A stretch of DNA of 64,000 nt from Xanthoparmelia taractica (taxonomy: Eukaryota; Ascomycota; Lecanoromycetes; Lecanorales; Parmeliaceae). The stretch covers positions 1-64,000 of the forward strand of contig JANQBS010000186.1 in the NCBI GenBank assembly GCA_033085395.1, read 5' to 3'. Position 1 is the first letter of the stretch; each line of letters starts with the position of its first letter. A program made the translations under genes and the position numbers. The notes below the pieces were generated by a model. It saw only the letters and a program-made list of their open reading frames with translations, searched no databases and had not been told where the DNA came from. Positions 36,560 to 50,449 of the stretch are shown in pieces.

Positions 36560-37890
36560 CTTTAAATTAATTTTATATAGCGCGTTCCAAAGTTATAATA
36601 ATTAAGCAAGAAGTAAAGTCTAAATTAAGTTCGATATATAATCTTTTAAAGTCGAAATATTTATATTATAATCTTTTTTAATTAAATATAGTAGTTTTCT
36701 TCTTCTTCGTTATCGTTCTTTATCTAGCGAATAAATAAATATTTTCTTTTACGCGTTATCGATTACTAAAAGAATTAATTTAACGATAAACGAATAAAAT
36801 TCGCTACATTAAGTAAACTATAGATTATCTATTCTTAGTCGTTTATTTAACGTAATACTTTAATAATATTATAAAGTATATAGCTCAAATCGAGATTAAA
36901 TTATTTGATTATATAATCTTAAGCCGACTTATAAATTCTATCTTAATCGATTTCTTAGAGTATTTAACTAACTTTCTTAAACTCGGCATATAGTATAATC
37001 TTTATAAGAATATCTAGTCGTTCTATCTTACTTTTATTATTCTATTTAACGCTTATCTATAAAAGATATATCGTAAGTTCGTTATCTATAGATTCTTATT
37101 TATATTATTAACTAAGAAAGCGTTTAATCTTGAACTCGTTTACGATTATATCTATAAATCCCTCTACGTTTAATCCCTTATCTTTTTATTAAAGAAATAA
37201 TCTCTAATATTATATTATAATTAAATTATTAGAGATAGACTAGCGAATTAATTCTCTATAATATAAATTTTCGAGAATACGACGAATAGCGTATATCGCG
37301 ATAACTTCGATAGTATAAATATTCTATAGATTAAAATCTATAGCAATTAAATATATCTTCCCTATCTTCGGCGAAAATTAGAATATATCTTAAGCTATAA
37401 TTATAGCGTGTATAATATCTACGTTAGAATCTTTAATCGCCTAATATTAAATTTAAAGTATACGTATAAATTCGAGAGCTACTCGCTTTGCTTCTCTAGA
37501 TAACTTACGATTATCTTAAAGCCGTCTACGATTAATATACGAATATTAAGTATCGACGAAGATAAAATCCGCGGCGTCGTTTTACTCGAATTCTTAAGAA
37601 TTTTATAAAATATCGTCGAGCTCGATTATTCGATTCGAGAATTATTTAATATTACTTTCGAAATAAGTTTTAATAAGCTTTCTTAATTCGCGAAAAGATA
37701 GCTATTAATAACTCTAATAGATAAACTTATTATATTAGATCTCTTTTATCGTCGATAAGACGTTATCGAATATATTTAAACGTTTAATAGTCTAGCCCGT
37801 GAGTTCTTTAATACTCGTCTACGTGCTAGAGAAGATTCTTAATATTTTCTTCGCTATCTATTACGATGTTAGCTATCGAATAATTATTAT
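36560..37890 (-). pseudogene. Long minus-strand relic, about 440 codons
   Basis: One minus frame stays coherent from about 37890 to 36560. In order: IAKKILRIFSST-stop-TSIKELTG, KRLNIFDNVLSTIKEI, LSFRELRKLIKTYFESNIK, SNRIIELDDIL, NDAADFIFVDT, NRKLSREAKRVALEFIRIL, AIKDSNVDIIHAIIIA-stop-DIF, FSPKIGKIYLIAIDFNL, YTIEVIAIYAIRRILENLYY and RELIR. The end is charged (ITRKRKYLFIR, KNDNEEEENYYI). Stops are TAA/TAG. The central part reads as a compact helical domain. I do not recognise it. Confidence 0.57.
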
Positions 37891-40800
37891 AATATCGTCG
37901 CTCTAAAAATTACTTTAAAGAGATACTTTAATCTTCGATAGCGAATATTTAAATACTTATCTATCAAAACTGCAACAAAAATAACTATAATAGTTATAAT
38001 GATCTCGAATACTTCGCCTATAATCTTATTTAATTATAATAATATTAATATTCGATAGACCGATTACGATAAGCTAACTTAAGAAGAATACTATTAACTT
38101 CGATATTAATTACTATATAGATTATAGATATCTTCGTCTAGCGAAGGTTAACGATAAGCTCTACATATAAAAAGCGTATATTTATCCCGCCTTAGCTTCG
38201 ATTTAAAATTAACGTATATATCTTAGCGAAAGAGTAACTTCGGCGACGTTAATATAGCGTTTTTCTTTAATATATTAGTGCTCTTTTATTAATATATTTT
38301 AGGCTTTTTTAATCGCTTTAGATATTTACTTTAGATATCTTTTAGAATAAAGATCTAAAGTATAATAATTCGATTAACTTAGCTCTATGAAAAAGTCGAT
38401 ATATATAATCGTCGAGTAATTAATTAGATATTATCGTATCTTTAGATACGAATACTAGTATTAATTAAGATTAGTTACCTTCTCATATCGTAAGCTTTTA
38501 ATATATAATTTAAAATAATTTTATATCTCGACTTTAGCGATTATTTATATTTTTATTAAACGAATAAAGCGTATAAAGAGAACTTTAAAATCGTTTAGAT
38601 AATAACTCTAGAGCTTAATACTTTCGAATAAACATCTATCTATTAAATAGTGTACTCGCTATCGATAATATTAATAATATAGACTAGCTTTAAGTATACG
38701 CTTATTTATAATTATAAAATAATAACTTCGATTAAACGATTACTTTTACGTTATTAATCTCTAGCTTTTTTTTTAAATTAACGAATACTTCGCTATATTA
38801 GAACGAAAAGATATACTATAAAAATAATATTTAATATTACTTTTAAGATTACGTTATTACTTAGACGCTAAAACGAGTTTATTCTAGCGATCTTATATTT
38901 ATAACGAATTATAAGATCGTAGACTATTATAAAGATAACGAGAATTTTTATTACTTATATCGTCGATATCGAAAGAATATAAAGTTCGTAATTTATTATC
39001 TCGATAAGTTAATAAGTATTTCTCTATAGAGTATTATTAAAGGGCGAAGGTGAATTAGCGCGTTTTCTTAAACGATACGATAATTTCTAGAATAGCAAGA
39101 TCTCAACGCTCCCTTTTATAAATTATTCTTCGATTTATCTCGTATCTACGAAAATTATTATTCTTATAAATTAAATTAATATAGTCTCTTACTTAAACGT
39201 AAAGAGGGCGAATATTATTTATAAGATCTTTTAGCTTAAAAGCGTTCTCGTTAATCATAGCTTTTTATTAGTATAGAGATATAGAAATAATATTACTTCT
39301 CGTATCTAGATATTTAATTATTACACTTTATCTAATTGCGAATTCTCTTCTTCGTCTTCTAACAATAGACTCTATATTATATTTCTAGCTTACTAATCTT
39401 CTCGTCGACGCTAATCTTATATTACTCTATTATTAATAACATATACTTTTACTCTTTTGATATCGTTAATCATAATCTTTCTACGTCTATTTATCTTACT
39501 TTAATTTATATCTATAATCTAGATAAAATAATTAATATCTTCGCGAGCTAGTTATCGAATAGTTTCTCGAATATAATAGATTATAAAATATTATAGAGGT
39601 CGATAGCGAAAAACGATTATTAAGCGAATATCTTTTAAGCTTAATATACTAATTAACGAGAGAAGCCAGAAGACGATATTTTAAAGTAATCGTTTTAAAA
39701 GTTCTTATAGCAAGAAGTTCTAGAGAATTATAGATTTAGTGTATAGCAAGAGCTATGCTTTCGTTAGTATTTATTAAAAACGCTCTTTAAGAGTAAATTA
39801 ATTATTTCTAAACTTTCTTATAAAATATACTTAATCTAATCTTTATATGCTTTCGTTATAATCTTCTTATATAACTTTCATTTATTTTAAAGAAATACGA
39901 TTAATTTTAATTATAAATAATCGACACTAATCGATATAAGTGTGAAATCTTTAATATTCTAATAGCGTACTATTATTAACTAGTTAATATTAAATAATAG
40001 CTTACTAATTTACTAATAAAATCTCTCTTATTGAGCTATAATTTCGGCGGCTATATTAGACGAAATTAGCGATTATAATAAAAGTATCTTATTAAGAAAG
40101 AAAGCACGTATATAAAGAGTAGTAAATTAAATAAGAAGTATATTAATCTTCGAAGGGATTAGTTGATCTTGAAAACTATAATTATAAATCTATAGCAGGG
40201 CTAATATTAGAGTGTGCATATCGATCTTCAAGATATAGCTAATAAGATTACTCTCGCCTATTATTACTATCGAATATTCTATAAAAGTTATCGTATAACG
40301 ATCGTAGAAAAATAAGTCTAAGAGATTAGCGACTGCATAATTAATTTCCGACACGCCCTTACTAGAATCTACGTTTGACGTTCTCTTTCTCGATTAAGAT
40401 CTTATTCGAATTATACTAAATCTATTAGACGAGAGCGATATAATATTAATAGTGAAGGAACGTTATCTAATGTAGCTGAATTAACGAATATTCTAAGTAA
40501 AAAGGGTCTCGAATTAACGAGATACTTATAAATTTAAATAAATAATATCGCACACTTTTAAGACTCGCCGAGATCTCTATATATTAGACTCGATATTATT
40601 TTATTAATAATATTTATAGGCTCGGAGATCGTAATAGATCTATATTTATATATCGTTAGATATATAATCTAATTCGCGTTATGTAGCTTTAATTTACTTC
40701 TTCGAATAAAGCAAATCTAATTTAAAGAACTACTATATTTATAGTGAGTCGCGGCATATATAGAAATATTTAAATACCCCTATCGTATCTATAGATCGTA

Positions 40801-43080
40801 GTCTTTTAACTTATCTATTAGAGATCAAACCTAACAATAATAAAGATTAATATTATTCGAGCTATTATTAGCTTATAACTATTCGAGTAAGTAGAATTAA
40901 TTTAATTCGTTATATAGAATTTAATATAAGAATATAAAACGACTTATAAAGCTAAGCTTTAAGGATTAATTAAAGGCTTTTTATTTTAAAATAAGACTAT
41001 TTATAGATAAGAGAAATCGATAAATTCTTAATTCTAAGGAATTAATAATTAAGAATTCTCGCTTAATTTATACGCTAAAACTAGCGCTTCTTTTTAGCGA
41101 TATTACTTAACGTACTTAAAATAGAAAATAAGAGTATATTTATATAGATAGAAAGATAATTAATCTATTTAGAATAGCGATCTTTAATTATTTTCGCCTC
41201 TATTTTAAGATCTTAATATTAATTATCGATAGCTTTATATTATTCTTATTATGTTTCATTATTATATTATTTCTTATCTCTTTAGATTTTCTTATATTAT
41301 TAATTTTTTAAGTAATTATTTTTAACGTAATTAAATCTTTCGAGTTAAATAAATATAAAGTTTTTCTTATTAAAAGTATAATCTTAAATAAAATTAATTA
41401 TCTTAGATCGTAAGAAGATGAGATAAGCTATAATATAAACGTTAGAAGAAAAGTCTAATATTAATAAAAGTGAAAAGAGCGAATTCTCTTTCGTCACTTA
41501 AAGTTCTAAAAAGCTCTTCGCGTAAAGTATTATAATATTATTATCGATAGATGAGTTCTTTAATATTACGATAAATAATTCTCTAATGCTAGTAATAGTA
41601 TCGTGAATACGAATAAGTCTTAATTTGCTATTGCGATTTCGAGCGGCAAGTCTACTCTTAATACGCTTATTCTAAAGCGAGAGCTATATAATAATTAGAA
41701 ATAGAAAGATCTATGCTTAATTAATATTATCTTTTATTTAGACTTTTAATATTAACGTCGAGAAGAAGTCGTCGAATTTCTAACACTCTTTATTCTATTA
41801 TTAAGAATATTAAGACTAAGATAGTAATTATAAAATAGCGCGCGATATACTTAATGAGATTAAATTATTATTTTCGCCTCTATTAAATAAAATTTAGAGT
41901 CTATTAATAAATTAGAGTAAAGAATAAAAAATTAATAAAAATTACACTAAAGATAATATAGAAATATAATGTCTTATCTTATTAGCTAAGCTTAAAATTA
42001 ATATATATAATAATATATAATAGAATTACTCTATCTAATAAAAGATAGAAACTTTAAGAGTATAAGAGTTAAAGTTACGATAGGGTTAATACGACGTTAA
42101 AGTTGTTTAAGATCTATTATAGAGATTTTTTTAAAGACATTTTATAAGTATAGAAATTATTATTGATAATTAGTATTTAATTAAGCGTAGTACTTGAATA
42201 GAGAAAGTATATATCTCTAAGCTTATTACGCATATAATAGAAAAGCGAATAAGAATATTAGTAGTAAGTCAAAGTTATATATCTAGGTAATTTAATTAGT
42301 TACTACGATAAAGAATATCGAATAAGCTTTAACTATCGTTATCTAATATAGTCTCTTTCGAAATAATTATAGCGATTATAATTAATATAAAGTTTAAAAT
42401 AGATTTTATAATTATAATTTTTATTTAAGATTAATAATATAATTTTATAAAGAAACTTAATCGAGAATATTATAAGAGTAGAATAGAGAATATTAGAAGA
42501 GTAGTAAGTAGAAGATAAGCAAGAATATCAAGATAGACTATTCGTAATATACTTTTTATAGTAAGAAAAAGAGGTAGTATATAAGCGGGAGATAGGGCTA
42601 AGCGTGACGAATAAGACGAATAAGGCGAATAAGATAAATATAATAACGAGGTTATAAGATAGATAGAGGGTCTATATAGAAGTTATATATAAATATTATA
42701 GTCGTTCTATTATAATATTAATCGAATAACAATAACTATTAAGAATTAAACGATGTCGATCTTCTAAAAGATGATAATATATTCTATAGACTTATTTAAG
42801 CTCTTTTATCGTTCCTCAATATCTCATATTTATTATCGAAGATTTCAAAGATAAAGTAAAAGTAGGTGATAAATATAGCGCGTATATGATAACTATTATA
42901 TGGGTGAATAATGTGTATTTAGAACTAATAGACTCGAAAGAAGAAACGCGTATTAAAGCTAAAAGAGATATTAGAGGGCTATATTAATCGAGGCGCTAGA
43001 CGCAATATATAAGATTAAAACTATTATTAATATTTTCTTATAACGCGTTATAAGAACGAATTAATTAAAGTCTAAATTTA
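37891..43080. other. AT-rich RIP'd stretch with only short relic pieces
   Basis: The best piece is phase 3 on the plus strand at 38823-39050 (LKRVYSSDLIFITNYKIVDYY, DNENFYYLYRRYRKNIKF). Elsewhere frames break too soon. Unmutated words occur near 37970 (TATCAAAACTGCAACAAAA) and 39240-39300. No RNA gene was recognised. Confidence 0.4.
42606..42640 (+). repeat. 9-bp tandem repeat (GACGAATAA)
   Basis: GACGAATAA twice, then GGCGAATAA and a partial GATAAATA. In phase 3 it reads Asp/Gly-Glu-stop, which with TAA as former CAA is a short Asp-Glu-Gln repeat. It sits in an Arg/Glu-rich plus-strand stretch (42480-42700), so it is probably a remnant of a low-complexity coding region. Confidence 0.55.
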
Positions 43081-43501
43081 ATAATAAGGATTAGAGTCTC
43101 GCTAATAACTTTAATTATAAATTTTTAAATTAATTAATCGTCGAATATTCTCTTATCTTTTATTTTTTATTAACTTTAAATTTATTACGTATTATATAAT
43201 AATATTTTAAGTTATAAGACGATAAGAATTATTACGTATTTCTAATTAATGCTAAGAAGTATATTATCTCGAGAATATTCCTATAATTAGACTTCTCTCT
43301 CTTATCTTTTTTTATCTTTAAATTCTTTTTAATTTAATAAATAAAATTCTCTTCTCAAGAAAACTAATTTTTTTTAATCGTTATAAGACTTTAAACGTTA
43401 TTACTTTAATAGAAATAAATAATTAGATTCTTCTTAATACGAAAGCTTTATAAAGAAAGCGAAAATTTCTACGAAAAGTTTTAGCTTATAAAAAATATAA
43501 G

Positions 43502-43920
43502 AAAATAAAGCTTAGATGTAATAATATTAATAAAGTATCGCTTTATAATAATTATTAATATAGGCGTAAAGTATACGTTTCGCCAAGTTTATATTTAATT
43601 TATAAAGAATTCTCGCTTCGAAATAAGAATAAAGATTATACGAGATATTTTATTCTTTATTCGTATTATATTAATCTTTTAAAGTAAAAGCTTATAAAAA
43701 ATGCATTAAAGAAGAAAGCGAGTAAGATACGATAAAGTCGTTCGAATCGCTATATAATATTCTTTTAATAAATAATTATTAGAATTCTTTAAATAATAGC
43801 GATAATATCTAGATTAAGAAAGAAAACGTATCGAACGAAACTTTAAGTTAAAATTTCTCCTACTTTAATAACGAGCGTTAGCTAATCGATTTAAAGATTA
43901 ATATTTTAAAGTTATAGCTA
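43502..43920 (+). pseudogene. Basic relic with possible lost Cys cluster
   Basis: Phase 2 reads about 140 codons with few stops: KIKLRCNNINKVSLYNNY-stop, YRRKVYVSPSLYLIYKEFSLR, NKNKDYTRYFILYSYYINLL, LIKNALKKKASKIR, SNRYIIFF and IISRLRKKTYRTKL. If Tyr codons at YNNY-stop-Y and VYVS derive from Cys, the first 30 codons would hold a C..C.C....C pattern resembling a small zinc-binding motif; only one Cys survives. This is inference from RIP's TGY-to-TAY change. Function unknown. Confidence 0.42.
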
Positions 43921-44040
43921 AAGAGCTCTTTATAACCTCTATTAAGCGTTATTTATTTAATTATAATATAATCTTTCAAGATATCGAGGGTTATTTATAA
44001 ATTAATGTTATTTAAAGCGTCGATTTTTCGAAAACGCTTT

Positions 44041-45110
44041 TATTAGAATAAATAAATTACTTAATAACGATTAAGTAAATTCGATTAATTTAATATAATA
44101 AAAAGATTATCGACGTTAACTTAGCGACTTTAATTAATAATTACTTTAATTTTTATTTAGATTCTAATAGATTTCTAAAGATTAATTACTTTAAACCTTA
44201 ATTATTTGTAAAGATATTAAATATTTAAGAGAAGTAGCGAATATTTTATCGTAAAGTATAAAAGCTTTATAGATATATTAATTATTTAATTTAATCTAGA
44301 TATCTTTAAATATTCGTAATATTAAGGCGAGTTATACTCGATTTTCTAACGCTTTAAATAATTCTTATTATCTATAAAATAGAATAAAAGAAGTTACGTT
44401 TATTTAGTTCAATTAATAAAGAAGGTGAATTCTATATTTTATTTATCGAGTGATTTTAGAATTAAATATATACGATAATTTTAAGACTACGGCGAGGACT
44501 TAATTAGCTTTCTTTGAATACGACTAAGTGTTTATATATAAACGTTAATAGGCGAATATAAACGAAGATAATTACGTAAATAAGAGATAAGATCGATTTA
44601 GAATGAAGAAGAGCTTGATTTAGAAGAGAATAAGATATCAATTAGCTTAATTCTATATGCGTGTAATATATCTATATCTTTACGCGAAGATCTAAAAGGC
44701 GTCTACTTTTTTATTTATTATTTACGACTTTAACTCTTTTATAGAACGTAAGAATAAAGTCTTTATAAAGTTAATAGAGGGATTCGATTTATGGCACTTT
44801 ATATCTAGAATATAATATTAATAATATAAGAGATTAAATTAATATAACGATTAGTGCACGCTTAATAGTATTAAAAAAAGTTTATTAAGTAAATATATTT
44901 ATTATAAGCCGCTAAGAATTATATTTTCTTATTTTCTTATCGTAATAGAGAATTATAAGCGAATTTAAGAGCTCGTATTCTCTTAGAAATCGAGGTTCGT
45001 ACTTTTATCTAGATCGTTAACACGCCAGCTATATTCTTTTAATTAATTCTATCGCTTCTATCTTAACTCGCTTAATAAATATTAAGAAATTTAAAGCTTA
45101 TATTATTCTT
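44041..45110 (+). pseudogene. Relic in two phases, unknown function
   Basis: Phase 1 (to about 44460) has IFKRSSEYFIVKYKSFIDIL, FNLDIFKYS, GELYS, YLVQLIKKVNSIFYLSSDFR. Phase 2 continues with LNIYDNFKTTART, LAFFEYD, NINEDNYVNKR, DRFRMKKSLI, FYMRVIYLYLYAKI, STFLFIIYDFNSFIERKNK, VFIKLIEGFDLWHFISRI, SKYIYYKPLRIIFSYFLI and LLSRSLTR. A Trp (GFDLWHF at 44782-44802) escaped mutation. The phase change near 44460 is probably a 1- or 2-bp indel. May belong with the relic at 43502-43920, which it follows in the same orientation. Confidence 0.5.
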
Positions 45111-48100
45111 CGAATTTTTTATAGTTAATCTCTCTCTTATATTAAAAATAAATAATAATATTAAAATCTTAAATAAATTCTAACGTTTTATTTCCTCGGC
45201 TATAAAAAAGAACTCGAAAGATCGAAGATAATAATCTATCTTATTTAAAAATAAAGATTAAGCATAGCGAACTTCTTATTTATAGTTTAATATCTACCTC
45301 GAAGTCTATATTAATCTACGCGATAACGATTAAATCTCTCGATTTATATATTACTAAAGTAATCGATATATCGAATACAATTATCTCAGCGAATACGACT
45401 AGAGATTAACATTTAAATCCTATAGTCTATACAAATTATAGCACTGCGAGCAATATTATTAGATTTATATTATCTCGTAAGGCGAAAGCTAAATTATTAG
45501 AGATCGCCTCTAAAATTAATTAATAAAATCTTATTAGCGATATATAAACTATAAGTAAAATCTTTATAATTACTCGATCGCGTAAAGTAATAAATAAATA
45601 TCTAGAATCTTTATTCGATTATATTAATAATTAAAGTAACGTGTAGAATATAAATCGAGCTTCTTTAATTACTTAACCTATAGTCGCGTATATTAAGAGC
45701 GTAATAAGAGGTGAATATCTAGCTTATACTAATAACTTTAGTGCTATTTCGATTATAAATATATCTAAATAAATTAATATAACGACGCTTAATTTATTAG
45801 TTCATGAAGCCGATAGTCTACGATAAAGATTCTCACCCTTTACTCTTGTATACGTTAAAGATAATCTTTATTATTCACGACTTATAGTTAATTAATATAA
45901 TTCGTTATCTCAAATATTCTCGTTACTATCGTATTCTCTAAATATAGCTATAATATTAATACACGAATATAAGAGTCTAAGAAATTCATTATTATGCGAA
46001 GCAAGATGAGTTTTAATCTTATACGACAAGATTTGTCGACTAAATCTCTTAAATATTAATATTATTCTCGTAAATTCTAATCTTTTTAGATATTTATTTA
46101 TCTATTCTTCTGCGAGATAAAAGACTTTTTAAAAAAATTTAGAAAATTAAATAATTTATCTTGGTTACGAAATCGAATTTTTAAATATATATTATAAGAC
46201 TTAAGATCTTAAAGAAATTCGGGTTGATTACTCGCAACTTCGAATATTCTTATATCTTTCTAAAGATATTCGATAGATAATCTATTCTTTAACGTTAAGC
46301 TTTAATATATTTTTAAATATAGAAAAGCTCTTATAAATAAGATTCGATTAATATTATCGGAATCGTTTTAATAGGATTTATCTATAGCTTTATAGAGATA
46401 CTTATATATTAAATACTTCGTAGAAGTTCAATCAAGCTATTTTCGAGAATATTATTTTCTATTATTGCTAAATAAGTAGATCGTGTAACTTAGAAGTTAT
46501 CTATATCGTATTAAGGTGGCGTAGTAATAAGTATTATCTCACGTCGCATCAAATTTATCTTATTAATTCTTAGGATTTTAAAAAGTATTTTATTTAGAAG
46601 TATAGCAATATTTTTATTAGAATAAAAAATTTAAGTAAGAAGAAGATATAACGATATATAAATAGCTTCTAATAGGATTTTAAACTAACTCGATAAGCGA
46701 ACGAATTTATAATATTTAATAGTGATTTAATTTAATTAGGTATTTTATAAGATAAGGGATCTTAGGCCTCGTATTTATTAATTCGCTATGCCCCTAAGTA
46801 TTAATTAAGGGCTATTAATTAAGATCTTCTAAATATAAACGCGATATTCTAATACTTTATTTAATTATCTTAAGCTCGCTATTTTAAACGCGTAATATAA
46901 TTCTTTTAATCTATTATTTAGCTATTAATATATTTTTTCTATAATTAGCTTCTAACTAATAGCGTAATTAGCATATAATAATAATAAATAGTATTTTAAT
47001 CTACTATTCTTATAATGTCTTTTAATTTTATAATATCTTTTAATAATATTATCTATATATTAAAAGCTTTAAATATACTTTGCGACGCTTCTAATAAATC
47101 TCTTTAATCTTATAAAACGAAGCTAAAAGTAACTATTTAAAAGCTTCAATCACTAATCGAAGACTATAATATAATTATTATTATATTTAGCTATTTTAAG
47201 GTAATAGCATATATAAATAATTCTAGTCGAGCTTTAAGCGCTTCTATCTCTTATGGCTTTTCGTTAAATATTTCGAATATTAGCGATTACTTCTTATTAT
47301 TCCTCGTAGTGACTTTCTCCCTAGATTAGCGTATTTTTCCTTAATCTTTCTTAGACTCTTATACGCTTTTAATTATATTAAGTTCGATTAAGGATTTTAT
47401 TTTAAAATTAAGTAATAATTTAAAGAAAATTAAAGAGTTTTTATTATAAATAAGCTATAAAGATATTAAGAATAGATAAATATGAAAAGAAGATAATTCT
47501 CGCGTTATTAATCTTTAGATAATTAAAAATTATATAATATCGTTAATTCTCAAATTTCGCAGAGAACTAAGTTAGCGATTCTTAACTTTTAAATTTAATA
47601 AGTAAAAAAAAAAAAATATATAAGATATCTAAAGCTATAGTATTTATAAAATCAAGAAATCGTAAGCTCGAATATATTATAAAGTTTCTAGAAATAAATT
47701 AGAATCGCTTTTTAAATAATTTAGTAGTAAGAAGAGAAATAGAATATAAAATTAAGTTATTTCATTACAAGACGTTATTAAGAGAAAGAGATTTCTCGGC
47801 GATATTTATTTTTTATTATACTTCTTTGCGATTAATTAAACTCGAGAAGCTTTTTAACTTAAAAGATGCGATTAAAAAAACAGACGCGATTAAGAAGCTT
47901 ATTTAATAGCGATCGATCTAACTCGATCGCTATTAGAGAGATTACGATAATAAGTAGCTATAATTAATATATCTATTTAGCTAATTTTTAGATAGAATAG
48001 TATAATAGTATTTATAGATTAATTAAATTAATTATTATTAAGTCTCGTCGTGGAGATTTACGAAGTAAACGTAAAATCGTGATACGAAAGTAGCGTGAGT

Positions 48101-48640
48101 TATACTATTATTGTAATATAATATTATCGAATTATTAAATATTTATCGTGACGTGTAGACTTAAACGAGCATATATATAAGGTTTCTTCTATTGCTAAAA
48201 TCGAAATGAAAGTCTTAACGAGCTCTAATAGTAAGTATTTCTTTCTTTTTCTTCTTTTTCTTAAGCTTATTTTCTATTAGATTTTATAATATATTAGTCT
48301 TTAACTTAAAAATAATATTTATAAATATTTTTAATATTATAGTAATCACGCTAATTTAATAGACTTACTTTACTTAATATAAATAAAGTCGATAATCTAT
48401 AGCATCGCGCTCTCTTAAATACGATAATATAATTATTAATAATATAATTAGAATATCGATAAATAGTATTGCTTATCTTGCAATATTAGATAATAGCGAA
48501 TTCGATATATATATTCTTATTTAAAGAAATATCTCTTTAAGTCTTAATAATCTAGATAATATAAATTTCTTATAATAAACGAATCTTTCGATAGATTCTT
48601 TTAATTCTCAATATTAAGTTATAATAAAAAATATCTTTAA
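45111..48640. other. AT-rich RIP'd stretch, nothing supportable
   Basis: Unmutated patches occur at 45820-45860 and 46485-46560 (GTATTAAGGTGGCGTAGTAATAAG). A homopurine run AAAAAAAAAA lies at 47610. No frame was supported. Confidence 0.4.
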
Positions 48641-48646
48641 GATCTC

Positions 48647-49078
48647 GAATTCCTTATATTATATATAATAAGATAATTTATTCTTTAGTACGCTATATTT
48701 AGAGCAAATAAAAGAAAGATTCGAGTTCGATCTATCGAGCTATTTACTAGCGACTTTATTCGCCGATTCTTTATATCGAGAACAATTAATAACTCGATTC
48801 TTTAGCTCTACGAGCTATATATTAGATAATTTATATTTTACGCTTCACCAAGAATAGATAATAGCTATATCGTTCGGTAATTTAAGTTATATATAATAGA
48901 TAAGCTTATTCTTTAATGTAGAATAAGAGTAGATAATCTTGAATTCCTTATATCATATATAATAAAATAGCTCGTTCTTTAGTATAATATATCTAGAGTA
49001 AATAAAAGAAAGATTTAGATTCGACTCGAGCTATTTATTAGCGACTTTATTCGTTGATTCTATATCGAGAATAATTAA
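48647..49078. repeat. Direct duplication of about 140 bp
   Basis: 48647-48790 and 48941-49078 are similar throughout: both start GAATTCCTTAT(A)TNATATATAATA, share AAATAAAAGAAAGATT, CGAGCTATTTA, TAGCGACTTTATTCG and ATTCT(TT)ATATCGAGAA, and end in AATTAA. Differences are mostly C/T and G/A, as expected if two copies were RIP'd independently. A third, weaker copy of the first 40 bp lies at about 48884-48925. The offset is about 294 bp, so this may be the rest of a tandem array. Confidence 0.75.
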
Positions 49079-50235
49079 AGAGTAAATAAGATTCTTATTA
49101 TTTAACTCTACAAATTAAACGTGATAATTAAATCTTTGAAATATATAATTTATTTAATCTTCGAAAACTCTTTCTTCGTCGAATTAGACGTTTTATTTAA
49201 GTTCTTTATTATCGATTTATACGAAGCTTTATAAACGACTTAATTTAAGTCTTTAAATAGTAAGATAATAAATAATAAATACGATACTTTCTAAATTTAA
49301 GTTAATTAAAGGTTGAAATATTAAGCTTATACGTATAATTTCTATTATAGAGAGAGATTATTGTTCGTAATCGTTTGATCGATAAGTATAATATCTTTTA
49401 TTCTTGCGAATAATTAATATAAGATTCGCGTAATATAATCGAGCTAATTAATCTACTTTTTTAATTAAACTTAATTTTCTTTTAATAAATTACTATATCT
49501 TTACTTTTATTACGCTAGATATATTATATCTTTTTTAAGAATATAAAATTAAGGAAATCGAAGCTATTATTTAAAAAGGAGCGCGAGATATCGTCTTTCT
49601 ATTTAATAGTAAGATAATTATTTTTAAAATATCGAACGTTATAGAATAATACTCTTAAAGAACTCTTTTAGACTTCGAAATTAACTTTAAATTTAATATT
49701 AACTCTTACGTAGTAATATTCTTATTTAGCGCTATATCTAATAATAGTATTTAATTTAAATTTTATTATATATTTAAAAGTCTTACTCGACACTTCGTTC
49801 GACTTAGATACTTCTACTATTATCTTATTATAGTTTATTACGATATCTAGCTCGTGAACTTATTCGCTATTTATCTACTTTAGTTTTATTAATATATATA
49901 AGTTTTAAGAGTCGTATAGAGTTTAAATATTTACTAGTAACTTTAGATTATTTATTTTTATAATATTTATATATATTCTATAATAAAATCTAAGAGCGCA
50001 AAATAGAATAAAAAGATATATTACTTTATTTTAAAAGGGTATAATAATCTTTATATATCGTTCGAGTTGTATATTCTCTAATCCTCTTAGAATACTTATT
50101 ATTATATTCTTTTTAGCTATAATCTTCAGCCTTTTCTATAATATTTTAATCGTAATAGTATACGCTAAGAATATAATATCGATAATAACGTATATAACGA
50201 CTGTCTTGTCTTATAATACTATTTTTACTATATAT
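49079..50235. other. AT-rich RIP'd stretch, nothing supportable
   Basis: RIP composition. No coherent frame over 100 codons and no repeat recognised. Confidence 0.4.
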
Positions 50236-50449
50236 TAATGTAGAAAGAAAAGAAGGTGAGGGAAAGAGAGCGCTTATTAAATAATCGGGGATATACTAGT
50301 CGATTAGAAATAAACTACGCATAATATTAGTAGCCGAATTATAATACGACGAAGTATAAGTTCGAATCTTATTCTATAAACTATAGTGTGATAATAGTAT
50401 AGCTAATGATTTCGGCTACGCTAGACTATCTATATAAATAGATCTCTCC
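50236..50449. other. Lightly mutated segment at the 3' side of the minus relic
   Basis: Contains GAAGGTGAGGGAAAG, CGGGGATATACTAG, AGTGTGATAATAG and TAATGATTTCGGC, with more TG than its surroundings, and a TATATAAATAGATC word at 50431-50444. It lies immediately downstream of the minus-strand relic's stop codon. It may be its 3' flank or, given the TATA-like word, a fragment of a long terminal repeat. No second copy is present in the window. Confidence 0.35.

Noticed and set aside
50360..50395. AAGTTCGAATCTTATT resembling a tRNA T-arm
   Set aside because: No acceptor stem, D-arm or anticodon arm can be placed at the right distances.
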